Source: Halothiobacillaceae bacterium
Lineage (GTDB): Bacteria > Pseudomonadota > Gammaproteobacteria > Halothiobacillales > Halothiobacillaceae
Assembly: GCA_028696185.1 (NCBI GenBank)
Contig: JAQVHL010000013.1
Coordinates: 1 to 52,511, forward strand
DNA length: 52,511 nucleotides
Direction of reading: 5' to 3'
The notes beneath the pieces were generated by a model that saw nothing but the letters and a program-made list of their open reading frames with translations, made no database searches and had not been told where the DNA came from. Made by a program: the position numbers and the translations under genes. Shown one piece after another: positions 1 through 7,980 of the stretch. The first letter of the stretch is position 1. Every line of letters begins with the position of its first letter.

Positions 1-782
1 TCCACGATGGCCTGCACGGCATAGATCTGGTACGGCCGCATCATCAGCAGCTTCTGTTCGCTGGCCACCAGCACCATGTAGCGGCTGACCATCTGGCCCA
101 GGGTGCATTTGGCGAGGAACTTCTCGGCGAAGGCGTCGAGATGGGTGATCTTCTTGTTGTCCTCGGCGGCGAACTGGTAGACGGGCAGGAAGCGTTCGTC
201 GGCGTTGAAGCTGAAATGGCGGGCGTTGTTGTTGGCGAAGTACCAGGTGTCGGTACGGTTGCTGACGATGAAGAGCTGGATGAAGCAGAGCAGCGTCTTG
301 CCGTAACCGTTGCCGGGGTCGGTCTTGTAATCGACGATCTGCTGCATGGCCCGGCGCGGGCTGACGGCCAGGGTTTTGAGTTCGATCTGCACCACCGGCA
401 CGCCGTTGATGAGCAGCATCACGTCGTAGCGGTGGTGACTGTTGTCGGTGTTGATGCGCAACTGATTGACCACTTCAAAGTGGTTCTTGCACCAGTCCTT
501 GATGTTGACCAGGGTGTAGTTGAGCGGCGTGCCGTCGTCGCGCTCGAAGCTGTTGATGTTGCGCAGCGTCTGGGCGGCGTTGTAGACGTCCGGCGTGATC
601 ACGCCGTCGAGCAGGCGCTGGAATTCGCTGTCGGTGAGCCTGACGCGGTTGAGCGCCTCGAACTTCTCGCGGAAATTGGTTTCCAGCGCGGTACGGCTGC
701 GGATGTCGGGGCGGTAGGTGTATTTGAGGTCGCCCAGCTTGGCGAGCAGATCGAGTTCGATTTGTTGTTCCGACATCGTCAT
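1..782 (-). CDS. hsdR: Type I restriction enzyme R subunit, N-terminal part (cut by window edge)
   Basis: This is the N-terminal 260 codons or so of the motor/nuclease subunit of a type I restriction-modification enzyme; the rest lies left of the window. The translation begins MTMSEQQIELDLLAKLGDLK and shows the HsdR nuclease core: an Asp in DVMLLINGVPVV followed by QIELK, the D...ExK signature of PD-(D/E)xK nucleases. The last residues, RPYQIYAVQAIV, match the Q-motif that precedes the helicase Walker A of HsdR. GGGGAGG lies just upstream. The ATG at 782 leaves 4 bases to GGAGG and the in-frame ATG at 776 leaves 10, so either may be used. The DNA-modification and specificity genes are not in the window. 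The gene to its right is housekeeping, so hsdR is either first in an hsd operon or stands at one edge of a defence locus. Confidence 0.9.
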   Translation of the reverse strand, partial: MTMSEQQIELDLLAKLGDLKYTYRPDIRSRTALETNFREKFEALNRVRLTDSEFQRLLDGVITPDVYNAAQTLRNINSFERDDGTPLNYTLVNIKDWCKNHFEVVNQLRINTDNSHHRYDVMLLINGVPVVQIELKTLAVSPRRAMQQIVDYKTDPGNGYGKTLLCFIQLFIVSNRTDTWYFANNNARHFSFNADERFLPVYQFAAEDNKKITHLDAFAEKFLAKCTLGQMVSRYMVLVASEQKLLMMRPYQIYAVQAIV

Positions 783-977
783 GAATCCTCCCCAAAAAGC
801 CGAATGGATCGTTACGACCGCAGTGCGGACGGGTACATGTGTTCATGGTGGGCGGTGGCCAGCCTCGTCGGCTTCGGCGCTATCTGCTTGTTTTCCCGAT
901 TCAGGCCGCTGTAGTGGGGCACGATGTGGGTGAGGCAAGCCCATGAAAGCGGTCCGGACTTTATCATGTATTTTCCA

Positions 978-1409
978 TTACCCCCGCGCCAGCCGTTGCG
1001 CGCATTCCAGGTAGGCGGCTTCGTCGGGGGGGAGGCCCTGGCGCTGGGCGGTCCACAGGGCTTCGATCAGGCAATCCATCAGGCGGTGTTCTGCTTCGAG
1101 TACGTCGCGGTGGCGGTCACAGAGGCGTTTGTAGAGGGCGGCAATACCGGCGGGGCGGTCGCTCAGGACTTGTTCGCGAAGGGCCAGGTGCAGGCTCAGA
1201 TGCAGGAAGGGGTTGGTTTCGCCGTGTTCGGGCTGCCAGTCGCGCTCCAGTTGCGTGTCGAGATTTTCCAGCAGGGGGTGGTACTCGGGGTGGGCTTCGA
1301 TCAGGTCGGCCATCAGGGCTTCGAGGGCTTCCAGCGGGCGGCCTTCGCGGCGTTTCTGCCAGGCCTGAGCATAGGCGCGGCGCATGGCGTTGCGGTCGGT
1401 ACCGTACAT
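978..1409 (-). CDS. DUF1841 family protein, unknown function
   Basis: A 143-residue soluble protein, MYGTDRNAMRRAYAQAWQKR onward, that I recognise as the DUF1841 family of short proteobacterial proteins. The central part contains HPEYHPLL and HGETNPFLHLSLHLALREQ, a His-rich helical core typical of the family. No enzymatic motif, signal peptide or membrane segment is visible. Its ATG shares one base with the nth stop codon (TGATG), so it is almost certainly translated with nth from one mRNA. Conserved linkage to nth is my recollection of the family, not something the sequence proves. A longer reading upstream exists but would lie inside nth. Confidence 0.8.
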   Translation of the reverse strand: MYGTDRNAMRRAYAQAWQKRREGRPLEALEALMADLIEAHPEYHPLLENLDTQLERDWQPEHGETNPFLHLSLHLALREQVLSDRPAGIAALYKRLCDRHRDVLEAEHRLMDCLIEALWTAQRQGLPPDEAAYLECAQRLARG

Positions 1410-2095
1410 CAGGGGGTCTCCGCCTGGGGGCCGGTGTAGCGGCCGATGATTTCGGGGCTGCATTCGCCGGTTTTGTCGCGGGCCTCGCAGAGGTCGCAGA
1501 CAAGGCATTCGGCGCATTTGGGCGAGCGTGCGGTGCAGATGTAGCGTCCGTGCAGGATGAGCCAGTGGTGGGCGTCCTTGAGGTAGGCGCGGGGGATGAG
1601 GCGCAGAAGACGGTCCTCGACTTCGCGGACGTTCTTGCCGGGCGCGAGCCGGGTGCGGTTGGCCAGCCGGAAGATATGGGTGTCCACGGCGAGGGTGGGC
1701 TGACCGAAGGCGGTGTTGAGGATCACGTTGGCGGTCTTGCGCCCCACGCCGGGGAGTTGCTCCAGGGCCTCGCGTGTGGTCGGCACCTCGCCGCCATGGG
1801 TCTCGACAAGGATGCGGCAGGTCTTGATGAGGTTGGCAGCCTTGGTGCGGAACAGGCCGATGGTCTTGATGAACTCGGCCAGGGGCTCCTCACCGAGCGC
1901 GAGAATGGCCTGCGGGGTGTTGGCTACAGGGAAAAGGCGGGCGGTGGCCTTGTTCACGCCCTTGTCGGTGGCCTGGGCGGAAAGCAGTACGGCCACCAGC
2001 AGCTCGAAGGGGCTGCTGTAGTCGAGTTCGGTGGTGGGGTGGGGGTTCTGGGCCTTGAGGCGGCGGAAGAATTCCTCGCGGATGGCGGCGTTCAT
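1409..2095 (-). CDS. nth: Endonuclease III, DNA base-excision repair glycosylase/AP lyase
   Basis: Removes oxidised pyrimidines and cleaves the abasic site by beta-elimination. The 228-residue protein has every family mark at Escherichia coli-like positions: the helix-hairpin-helix LPGVGRKTAN with catalytic Lys120, the catalytic Asp138 in AVDTHIFR, and the C-terminal 4Fe-4S ligand pattern C-x6-C-x2-C-x5-C beginning ICTARSPKCAEC. The ATG at 2095 gives a full-length N-terminus (MNAAIREEFFRRLKAQNP). The last base of its stop codon is the first base of the DUF1841 start. No strong promoter is evident in the 188 bases between it and the divergent diguanylate cyclase gene. Confidence 0.97.
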   Translation of the reverse strand: MNAAIREEFFRRLKAQNPHPTTELDYSSPFELLVAVLLSAQATDKGVNKATARLFPVANTPQAILALGEEPLAEFIKTIGLFRTKAANLIKTCRILVETHGGEVPTTREALEQLPGVGRKTANVILNTAFGQPTLAVDTHIFRLANRTRLAPGKNVREVEDRLLRLIPRAYLKDAHHWLILHGRYICTARSPKCAECLVCDLCEARDKTGECSPEIIGRYTGPQAETP

Positions 2096-2283
2096 GGTGC
2101 TGGGGGTTGTGGTCGTGCGGGCATTTTACCTGCCTGCGCCGGGTGTGTCCGCATGATGCGCTGTGCGCCCCGCTGGGGCATGGTTTATCCTTCTGCAAAG
2201 TCTCATGATGTGAGCGCTGGTGCCGCCTTGAATACAGGCATGGATGGGTCTTTTGGTATTTACCTTCTTCCCGGGGGTGTTCC

Positions 2284-4356
2284 GTGGTGCGTGAGGCCTT
2301 GTTCCGGCCCTGGTTGAAGCGCTTCCTGCTGATTTTCCTGCCATCCATGGTCGGTGTGTCGGTCATTCTGGTGGTTTTGGGGCTGATTGAGCGCAAGGCC
2401 AACCTGCGCATGCTGGAGGCGCGCGAGGCGGTACAGGTGTCGGCGTCATTGACCGTGCTGGAAAGCGATGTGCGGCGGGTGGTGTCGGATCTGCTGCTTC
2501 TGGAGTCGCTGCCGGCCGTGCGCCATTACCTCAATGGCGGCGGTGCGGGGACGCTGGATGAGCTGGCTCAGTGCTTCGAGGGGATGATGCGGGTTACCGG
2601 GCTGTACGATCAGGTCCGCCTGCTGGATGTTTCGGGTCGGGAGGTGCTGCGTCTGAACTGGGTGGAGGGGCGTGCCGTGCGGGTGCCTGCGGCTGCCCTG
2701 CAGGATAAATCCTCGCGTTATTATTTCAGCGATGCCATCCGTCTGGCGCCTGGTCAAGTGTATGTCTCGCCGCTGGATCTGAATATCGAGGGGCAGGCCA
2801 TTGAAGTTCCCTACAAGCCTACCCTGCGTGTGGCCAAGCCGGTTTTCAATTCGGAGGGCCGGGCGGGGGGCGTCCTGGTGCTCAATTATCTGGCCAACGA
2901 GATGTTGGAGGATTTCCGCTTGATCTTGCGTGGCGAGGCACGAGCGATGCTGCTCAATCGGGAAGGCTACTGGCTGAACGCGCCGGATCCGGCGGATGCC
3001 TGGGGGTTCATGTTTGATCGCGGGCCGTCCTTTGCCGAGCGTTATCCCGATGTGTGGGCGCGCATTCAGGCCAATTCCAGCGGTTCGGTGCTCAACAAGG
3101 ACGGGTTGTTTACTTTTTCGGCCTATCTTCCCCTGCGTTCGGGGCAGATTTCTTCCACGGGTACCTCCCAGGCTTCCGGTGCAAGCCAGGCGGTGGTTTC
3201 GCAACTGGATTATCGCTGGACGGTGGTTTCGTTCATTCCCCGTGAACAGCTGGAGGTTCAGCTGTTGCGTGGGGAACGCTTTTCACCGCTATGGTGGGCT
3301 CTGCTCGGGGTGACCGTGCTTCTGGGCAGTGCCTTGCTGGCCTATCTTTGGCTGGCGCGGCAGCAGGCAGTGCTGGCTTTGCGTGACAGCGAGTCGCGTT
3401 TGCGGGCGGTGACCGATGCGCTGGCGGAGGGTGTGGTGGTGCTCGACCGTCGGGGAGCCATCGCATTCGCGAACCCCGAGGCCTGTGCCTTGTTGTTTCG
3501 TTCTCTAAAGCAGCTTACGGGGCATCCATGGAGCGATTTCGTGGTCGATGCCGAAGGCCGGCCTCTGGAATGCCGTATGGACAAGGTATTGACCCAGGGG
3601 CAACGCATCCTGATGCGTGAGGTGCATCTGGCACGCGATGACGGCGATCGCCTGCCGATTTCCATGAGTGTGTCCCCCCTGCCGGGCGTGGGCGGCGGTA
3701 TCGCCGGTGCGGTGATTGCGTTTCACGATATCAGCGAGCGCCTGGAAATGATCGAGCGCCTGCGTCTGGCCAATGCGGAGCTGGACGATCTGGCCGGTTC
3801 GGATGGGCTGACGGGTCTCGCGAACCGTCGCCGGTTCGATAACTATCTGGCGCAGGAGCTGCTTGCGTCGCGTCGCGCACATTCACCCCTGTCGGTCATC
3901 ATGATCGACATCGATCATTTCAAGGATTACAACGACCGGCATGGTCATCCGGGTGGGGATGAGGTGTTGCGCAAAGTGGCGAGGGTCATGGCGACGATCG
4001 TCAACCGCCCGCGCGACATGCTGGCGCGTTATGGCGGCGAGGAGTTCGTTGCGGCCCTGCCGGAGACCGGGGCGGCGGGGGCGATGCGTGTGGCGGAGAA
4101 CCTGCGACGTGCGGTGGAGGGGCTTCAGATTGCGCACGGGGCGTCGTCGGTGAGTCCCTGGGTCACCATCAGTCTGGGTGTGGCCTGCTTTGACGGGCAG
4201 GAGTTGGGTGAGCGGCCCAGCGTCCTGCTTGCGGCGGCTGACAACGCGCTGTATCGCTCCAAGCGGGGGGGGCGTAACCGGGTCAGCGGGTGTCAGTCCG
4301 TCCCGACCGCGTTTGCGTTCTCTTCCGATGCCGCCGATGAGGTCAGCGGTGAGTGA
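2284..4356 (+). CDS. Membrane diguanylate cyclase with periplasmic Cache-like sensor and PAS domain
   Basis: Predicted to make cyclic di-GMP from two GTP in response to a periplasmic signal. The order in the 690 residues is: membrane segment about 12-36; extracytoplasmic sensor about 40-330, with a Cache-like stretch KSSRYYFSDAIRLAPGQVYV and a conserved-looking LNYL; second membrane segment about 337-358; PAS domain about 370-490; GGDEF domain about 500-675. The active-site motif is GGEEF at about residue 583, the standard active variant. RPRD lies five residues before it and fits the RxxD product-inhibition site. The start is GTG-GTG after a weak GGGGGTG. The 3' end overlaps the convergent LysR gene by 64 bases. 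The ligand is not inferable. Confidence 0.93.
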   Translation: MVREALFRPWLKRFLLIFLPSMVGVSVILVVLGLIERKANLRMLEAREAVQVSASLTVLESDVRRVVSDLLLLESLPAVRHYLNGGGAGTLDELAQCFEGMMRVTGLYDQVRLLDVSGREVLRLNWVEGRAVRVPAAALQDKSSRYYFSDAIRLAPGQVYVSPLDLNIEGQAIEVPYKPTLRVAKPVFNSEGRAGGVLVLNYLANEMLEDFRLILRGEARAMLLNREGYWLNAPDPADAWGFMFDRGPSFAERYPDVWARIQANSSGSVLNKDGLFTFSAYLPLRSGQISSTGTSQASGASQAVVSQLDYRWTVVSFIPREQLEVQLLRGERFSPLWWALLGVTVLLGSALLAYLWLARQQAVLALRDSESRLRAVTDALAEGVVVLDRRGAIAFANPEACALLFRSLKQLTGHPWSDFVVDAEGRPLECRMDKVLTQGQRILMREVHLARDDGDRLPISMSVSPLPGVGGGIAGAVIAFHDISERLEMIERLRLANAELDDLAGSDGLTGLANRRRFDNYLAQELLASRRAHSPLSVIMIDIDHFKDYNDRHGHPGGDEVLRKVARVMATIVNRPRDMLARYGGEEFVAALPETGAAGAMRVAENLRRAVEGLQIAHGASSVSPWVTISLGVACFDGQELGERPSVLLAAADNALYRSKRGGRNRVSGCQSVPTAFAFSSDAADEVSGE

Positions 4357-5240
4357 GCGCGTAGGGCCTCGATGAACCAGACCGTGGCCCGTCCGCTGTC
4401 TCTCGGGCGCCAGCCCAGGCCCAGGCGGGCTGTCGGTGGGGGCGTGAGTGTGCGTTTTTCGAGCAGGCGACCGTCTGCGAGCCAGGGGCAAGCCAGCGCG
4501 CGCGGAACATAACCGATGCCTAACCCGGCGGCCTGTGCTTCGAGTTTGTCGCGCATGCGGGCGACTGTCAGTACATCCTGCCCGGTGAGTATGCCCGCGC
4601 TGCGTGGAGGCAGGTTGCGCGAGGAATCGGCCACCGCCACGACGCGGTAGGGCAGCAGGTCAAGTTCACTCAAGGGCTCGGGGCGTGTCGCCAACGGATG
4701 GGTGGGGGCTACAGCGAGGAGAAATTCCACGTCGGCCAGCGGTTCCAGCGCAAAACCGGCTGGGGGTGGGGCATCAAGCGCCACGCCGATGGCGATGTCG
4801 GCCCGACCGCTGTGCAAGGCGTCCCACACGCCGCCCAGCACCTCGCTGGAGAGGCGCAGGCGGGTTGGTGCGCCGCTGGCATAGAACGCCGCGAGCAGTG
4901 GATGAAAGCTTTCGGTGGGAAACAGATCGCTGATGGCGATGATGAGCTCGCTTTCCCAGCCGCTTGCCAGTCGGCGTATGCGCGCTTCCACAGCGGTGGC
5001 CGAGGCCAGCAGGTGACGGCCTTCCGAAAGCAGCAAGGCGCCGATTTCTGTCAGTTGTGCGCGATGCCCGGCCCGGTCGAACAGGCTGACCCCCAGATCG
5101 TCTTCAAGTTTTTTTATCAGATAGGTGATGGCCGAAGGGACGCGGTGCATTTCATTGGCCGCACCGGCAAAGCTTCCGTTACGCTCGATGGCGTCGAGTA
5201 CGGTCAGGGCTTCGAGGGAAAGTCGGCGTGCAGTCGGCAT
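4293..5240 (-). CDS. LysR-family transcriptional regulator
   Basis: A 315-residue LysR-type regulator. The winged helix-turn-helix occupies about residues 7-66: LSLEALTVLDAIERNGSFAG, then AAN, SAITYLIKKLEDDLG and LFDRAGHRAQLTEIG. A periplasmic-binding-protein-like effector domain follows to about residue 300. The starting MPTARRLSLEAL places the helix-turn-helix at the usual distance from the N-terminus. It lies 33 bases downstream of the DUF808 gene on the same strand, so the two may be co-transcribed. It does not have the usual divergent LysR target layout. Its coding end overlaps the diguanylate cyclase end tail-to-tail. The effector is unknown. Confidence 0.93.
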   Translation of the reverse strand: MPTARRLSLEALTVLDAIERNGSFAGAANEMHRVPSAITYLIKKLEDDLGVSLFDRAGHRAQLTEIGALLLSEGRHLLASATAVEARIRRLASGWESELIIAISDLFPTESFHPLLAAFYASGAPTRLRLSSEVLGGVWDALHSGRADIAIGVALDAPPPAGFALEPLADVEFLLAVAPTHPLATRPEPLSELDLLPYRVVAVADSSRNLPPRSAGILTGQDVLTVARMRDKLEAQAAGLGIGYVPRALACPWLADGRLLEKRTLTPPPTARLGLGWRPRDSGRATVWFIEALRAHSPLTSSAASEENANAVGTD

Positions 5241-5273
5241 GGCCTTGGGCTCAGAGGGCGGTCTGTTGACGAG

Positions 5274-6179
5274 TCAGGGTGCGGCGTGTTTTTTCGCGCG
5301 ACGCAGCAGCATGATCAGCCCCATGACGGCAAATCCGCCGAGCAGGCCGGCGCCAAACTCACCGAGAAGGGGGGCGAAGCTCAGATAGTGTTCGTTCAGG
5401 TGATGCAGCATGGGCAGGTTGTGAACGAAGATGCCGCCGCCGACCAGCACCATGGCCAGTGTTCCGATGATCGACAGTGCTTTGATCAGCCGCGGCATGC
5501 TGGTGACGAGGCCCTGTCCCAGTGCATGGGCCATGCGGCAGCTCAGGCGCGTGCCTTTACGGCCGCGCTCGATCAGTGCCAGGCCGACGTTGTCCATGCG
5601 GATGATGGCCGCGACCAGGCCGTAGACCCCGATGGTGGCGACGATGGCGATCAATGATGTGACGATGACCTGGGTGAGCAGGGGCTGTCCGACGACGCTG
5701 CCCAGCGCGATCACGATGATTTCGATGGACAGGATGAAATCGGTGAGGATGGCGGAGCGGATCTTGGCCGCTTCGATTGCGGCCGCGTCGCCGGTTGTGG
5801 CGGTCAGGGCGGGCTGGGCCGCGTCAGGGGTGGGTTCGTGGGCATGCCAGCCCAGCCATTCGGCCATTTTCTCCGCACCTTCGAAGGCCAGGTACAGACC
5901 GCCGATCAGAAGAACCGGCAGGATGGCCCAAGGCGCGAAGGCGGAGAGCAAAAGGGCGATGGGCAGGATAATGAGCTTGTTGAGCATCGAGCCCTTGGCG
6001 ATGGCCCACAGTACCGGCAATTCGCGGTCATGATGAAAACCGGTGGCCTTCTCGGCGTTGACTGCCATGTCGTCCACAAGGATGGAGCCGGTCTTCTTGG
6101 CGGCGACCTTGGTCAAAGCGGCCGTGTCGTCGAGCAGTGTGGCAACATCGTCGAGGATGGCGAAAAGGCCAGAAGCCAT
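5274..6179 (-). CDS. DUF808 (YedI-type) multipass membrane protein
   Basis: A 301-residue inner-membrane protein of the DUF808/YedI family, role unknown. It starts MASGLFAILDDVATLLDDTA and continues with AAKKTGSILVDDMAVNAEKA, the family's characteristic N-terminus. About six hydrophobic segments follow, for example LIILPIALLLSAFAPWAILP and FILSIEIIVIALGSVVG. I place the start at 6179, because GGAAGGA sits 6 bases upstream of that ATG; the ATG five codons earlier (6194) would bury this ribosome-binding site in the coding sequence. The gene is followed at 33 bases by the LysR gene. Confidence 0.9.
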   Translation of the reverse strand: MASGLFAILDDVATLLDDTAALTKVAAKKTGSILVDDMAVNAEKATGFHHDRELPVLWAIAKGSMLNKLIILPIALLLSAFAPWAILPVLLIGGLYLAFEGAEKMAEWLGWHAHEPTPDAAQPALTATTGDAAAIEAAKIRSAILTDFILSIEIIVIALGSVVGQPLLTQVIVTSLIAIVATIGVYGLVAAIIRMDNVGLALIERGRKGTRLSCRMAHALGQGLVTSMPRLIKALSIIGTLAMVLVGGGIFVHNLPMLHHLNEHYLSFAPLLGEFGAGLLGGFAVMGLIMLLRRAKKHAAP

Positions 6180-6267
6180 GAATGATCCTTCCATTGGCAG
6201 AGTGGATAGCGTTGCTCAAGCATGAGGCCGCAGGGGGCGGAACGTCAATTCCGCGCACTGGCGTGGT

Positions 6268-6546
6268 TCAGGCGGCCAGGCGCGGCGTGAGAAACGCCGG
6301 CTGTGCGCTGGGAGGCGTGGGTTCTGCCGCTGTGAGCAGCAGTTGACGGCGCAACCGGGCCTGACTGGGAAGCAGGGGAAGATAGCCATCGGCGATGATC
6401 TGCGGCGCATCGTCCATCCCGTAGCGGTTAAGCTGTCCCTGCGGATCGGCAAGAAAGTCCTCGAAGCGCAGGCCCTCGCGGGCCAGATGGCAGGCCATGA
6501 ACACATCGGCCCAGTAGTTGATTTCGGGGTCGCTGTAGGTACGCAT
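6268..6546 (-). CDS. Unknown 92-residue protein divergent from the WYL regulator
   Basis: A short soluble protein beginning MRTYSDPEINYWADVFMACH, with a Pro/Ala-rich tail (PTPPSAQPAFLTPRLAA). I do not recognise the family. The N-terminal 50 residues are charged and probably helical (LAREGLRFEDFLADPQGQLN). It is supported as a gene by a near-consensus promoter on its strand (TTGACA, 16 bases, TACTAT), by inverted repeats in its leader, and by its divergent arrangement with a WYL regulator, which suggests it is that regulator's target. It could be a small effector, an anti-defence factor, or the first gene of a longer transcript. The next gene on the strand (DUF808) starts 88 bases after its stop. 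Confidence 0.6.
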   Translation of the reverse strand: MRTYSDPEINYWADVFMACHLAREGLRFEDFLADPQGQLNRYGMDDAPQIIADGYLPLLPSQARLRRQLLLTAAEPTPPSAQPAFLTPRLAA

Positions 6547-6588
6547 GTCGTTACTCCGAATTTACGTCCACAATCTGGACATGAGTAG

Positions 6589-6616
6589 ATAGTAGCCCAG
6601 TTTTTCTTCGTGTCAA
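6589..6616 (-). promoter_or_regulatory. Sigma70-type promoter of the small unknown gene
   Basis: Reading the minus strand, TTGACA (6616-6611), 16 bases, then TACTAT (6594-6589) is a near-consensus promoter. It points at the ATG at 6546 and implies a leader of about 35 bases. Its -35 box lies inside the CGTGTC/GACACG inverted repeat, as expected for a repressor-controlled promoter. Confidence 0.65.
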
Positions 6617-6648
6617 GAAAGACACGTTGTTTTTATTGACATGTGTCA
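6609..6648. promoter_or_regulatory. Inverted repeats, candidate operators of the WYL regulator
   Basis: Two dyads lie in the divergent intergenic region. CGTGTC-AAGAAA-GACACG (6609-6626) is a perfect 6-bp-arm repeat with a 6-base spacer. TGACA-TG-TGTCA (6637-6648) has 5-bp arms. Both share the GTGTC/GACAC half-site, which suggests one protein. The first overlaps the -35 box of the small gene and the second lies just upstream of the WYL gene start. A third dyad, GTCCA-CAATC-TGGAC (6566-6580), is in the small gene's leader and may act in RNA. Confidence 0.5.
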
Positions 6649-6670
6649 CGCAGGCCGGAAAATACACACC

Positions 6671-7540
6671 ATGAACGCATCGCCGACGAATGAAGAACTC
6701 AAATGGGACGTGCGCCAGCGCCTGAAGCTGCTGGAAAGCACCTTGTTGTTGTCTGGCTGGGTGCGTACCCAGGCCCTGACCGACAGCTTTGGTATCAGCC
6801 GGGCCCAGGCCTCCAAGGATTTCGCACTCTATCAGCGCCTGCGTCCGGGTAATCTCGTTTACAACAAATCGAGGAAATACTACGAGGCGGGGCCGGATTT
6901 CGATCCGTTGTTGCTCAGTGGGCGAGCCTCGCAGTTGCTGGACGTGCTGGGTGCCATGCCGCATGGTGACGGCCCGGTACTGGCACTTACCGCGCAGGGG
7001 CCGGCGGTGGAGGTCATGCGTCCGCTGGATCGTGAACTCGATCTGAGGGTGTTTCATGCCATCAGCCGGGCTGCCTGCAACGGTACGAAGTTGCGCCTGA
7101 GCTATCAGTCCATGCGTCGCCCGGAACCGGTGGAGTTGCAGCTCTCCCCACATACACTGGTGTTCAGCGGCTTGCGCTGGCATGTGAGGGCCTATAGCGA
7201 CACTCATGGGGAGTACCGCGATTTCGTCCTGGCGCGTATGCGCGGTGTTCCCGAGGTGCTGGAAGAAGCCGGCGCAAGTCCGGCGGCAGATGCGCGATGG
7301 CATGAAAGGGTGACGGTCGTTATTGTCCCACACCCGGGGCTGCCTGCCGCCCAGCAGGCGGTTATCGCCGAGGACTATGCCATGACCGATGGACGTACCG
7401 AACACCGGCTGCGTGCCGCCCTGGTGCCTTACTTCCTCAGCCTCATGCGTGTCGAACCGGATCGTGAACACCCCGATCCCGCCGTGCAGCAGATTGTGCT
7501 GGCCAATCGTGAGGCGCTTGAGCCCTTGCTCTGGAAATGA
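6671..7540 (+). CDS. WYL-domain transcriptional regulator, BrxR/CapW-like
   Basis: A 289-residue regulator with three parts: an N-terminal winged helix (about 1-95, including LLLSGWVRTQALTDSFGISR and AQASKDFALYQR), a WYL domain (about 125-195, with LRLSYQSM, LQLSPHTLVFSGLRWHVRAY and FVLARM), and a C-terminal WCX-like domain. Length and layout match the BrxR/CapW group, which in characterised cases represses anti-phage operons such as BREX and CBASS. The ATG at 6671 is preferred: the in-frame ATG at 6641 overlaps the second candidate operator and adds ten residues of no evident function. No BREX or CBASS genes are adjacent. The only neighbour under an apparent shared operator is the small divergent gene. 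Ligand and targets are unknown. Confidence 0.85.
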   Translation: MNASPTNEELKWDVRQRLKLLESTLLLSGWVRTQALTDSFGISRAQASKDFALYQRLRPGNLVYNKSRKYYEAGPDFDPLLLSGRASQLLDVLGAMPHGDGPVLALTAQGPAVEVMRPLDRELDLRVFHAISRAACNGTKLRLSYQSMRRPEPVELQLSPHTLVFSGLRWHVRAYSDTHGEYRDFVLARMRGVPEVLEEAGASPAADARWHERVTVVIVPHPGLPAAQQAVIAEDYAMTDGRTEHRLRAALVPYFLSLMRVEPDREHPDPAVQQIVLANREALEPLLWK

Positions 7541-7610
7541 CAGGCCGTTGAAAATGGCTCTTCAGCGGTCTGTTCTGGCCCCGTCGCGAATTCACTTCGC
7601 TTTGATGCGA

Positions 7611-7641
7611 GTTAAAAAAGGGCAGAAAAGCCTTTTTTAAC
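7611..7641 (+). terminator. Rho-independent terminator after the WYL gene
   Basis: GTTAAAAAAGG (7611-7621) and CCTTTTTTAAC (7631-7641) form an 11-bp perfect stem around a 9-base loop. The A and T runs in the two arms would let it work in either direction. It lies 70 bases after the WYL stop codon. Confidence 0.6.
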
Positions 7642-7699
7642 ATTCTCCTCTGCGCAGGCTTCCCCCGTCAGCAGCAGGGAGGATGTTTGCGCACCTCTG

Positions 7700-7980
7700 A
7701 GAGGGTGTTTACAAAAAGAAAGTGTTGCGGACAATTCAGCGCCGGACGAAGGATTCCCAGCTCCTCCTTGGAGGCGCCATGGACGGGGTTGTGGAGACCG
7801 GGTGAAAGGGCCATGGATGGGCCCTTTCAGTCCTGCCACAACAGGATGTTGTGCATCCTGTTCTCGCACCCTTGGGGCATCCATGCCCCAAGCCCTGACG
7901 GGTACGGCGCTCGAATTCGGGACGGCCCGGCTGGAGCAGGTCAGGCCAGGGCTTGCCCGAAGGGTGGTCCCGTGGGGGGG
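7700..7980 (+). repeat. Dispersed structured repeat, copy 1
   Basis: About 281 bases that recur with clear similarity at 27504-27783 in the same orientation. The copies share AGAGGGTGTTTACAAAA, CAGCGCCGGACGAAGGATTC, the segment around GGCCATGGATGG, and AGCCCTGACGGGT. Three hairpins follow one another: TGAAAGGGCC/GGCCCTTTCA (7803-7829, 7-base loop), AACAGGATG/CATCCTGTT (7840-7862, 5-base loop) and CTTGGGGCA/TGCCCCAAG (7871-7892, 4-base loop). The open frames crossing it are not conserved between copies, so I read it as non-coding. Confidence 0.85.

Noticed and set aside
475-846. Minus-strand frame starting MNTCTRPHCGRNDPFGFLGR, 123 codons
   Set aside because: It overlaps hsdR in another frame on the same strand, and its Arg/Pro/Gln-rich translation is typical of a shifted G+C-rich gene. 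The CxxxxC-like start is probably accidental.
2096-2283. c-di-GMP riboswitch upstream of the GGDEF gene
   Set aside because: The gap lacks the conserved GEMM-type core sequences; only a short GCCCC/GGGGC dyad is visible.
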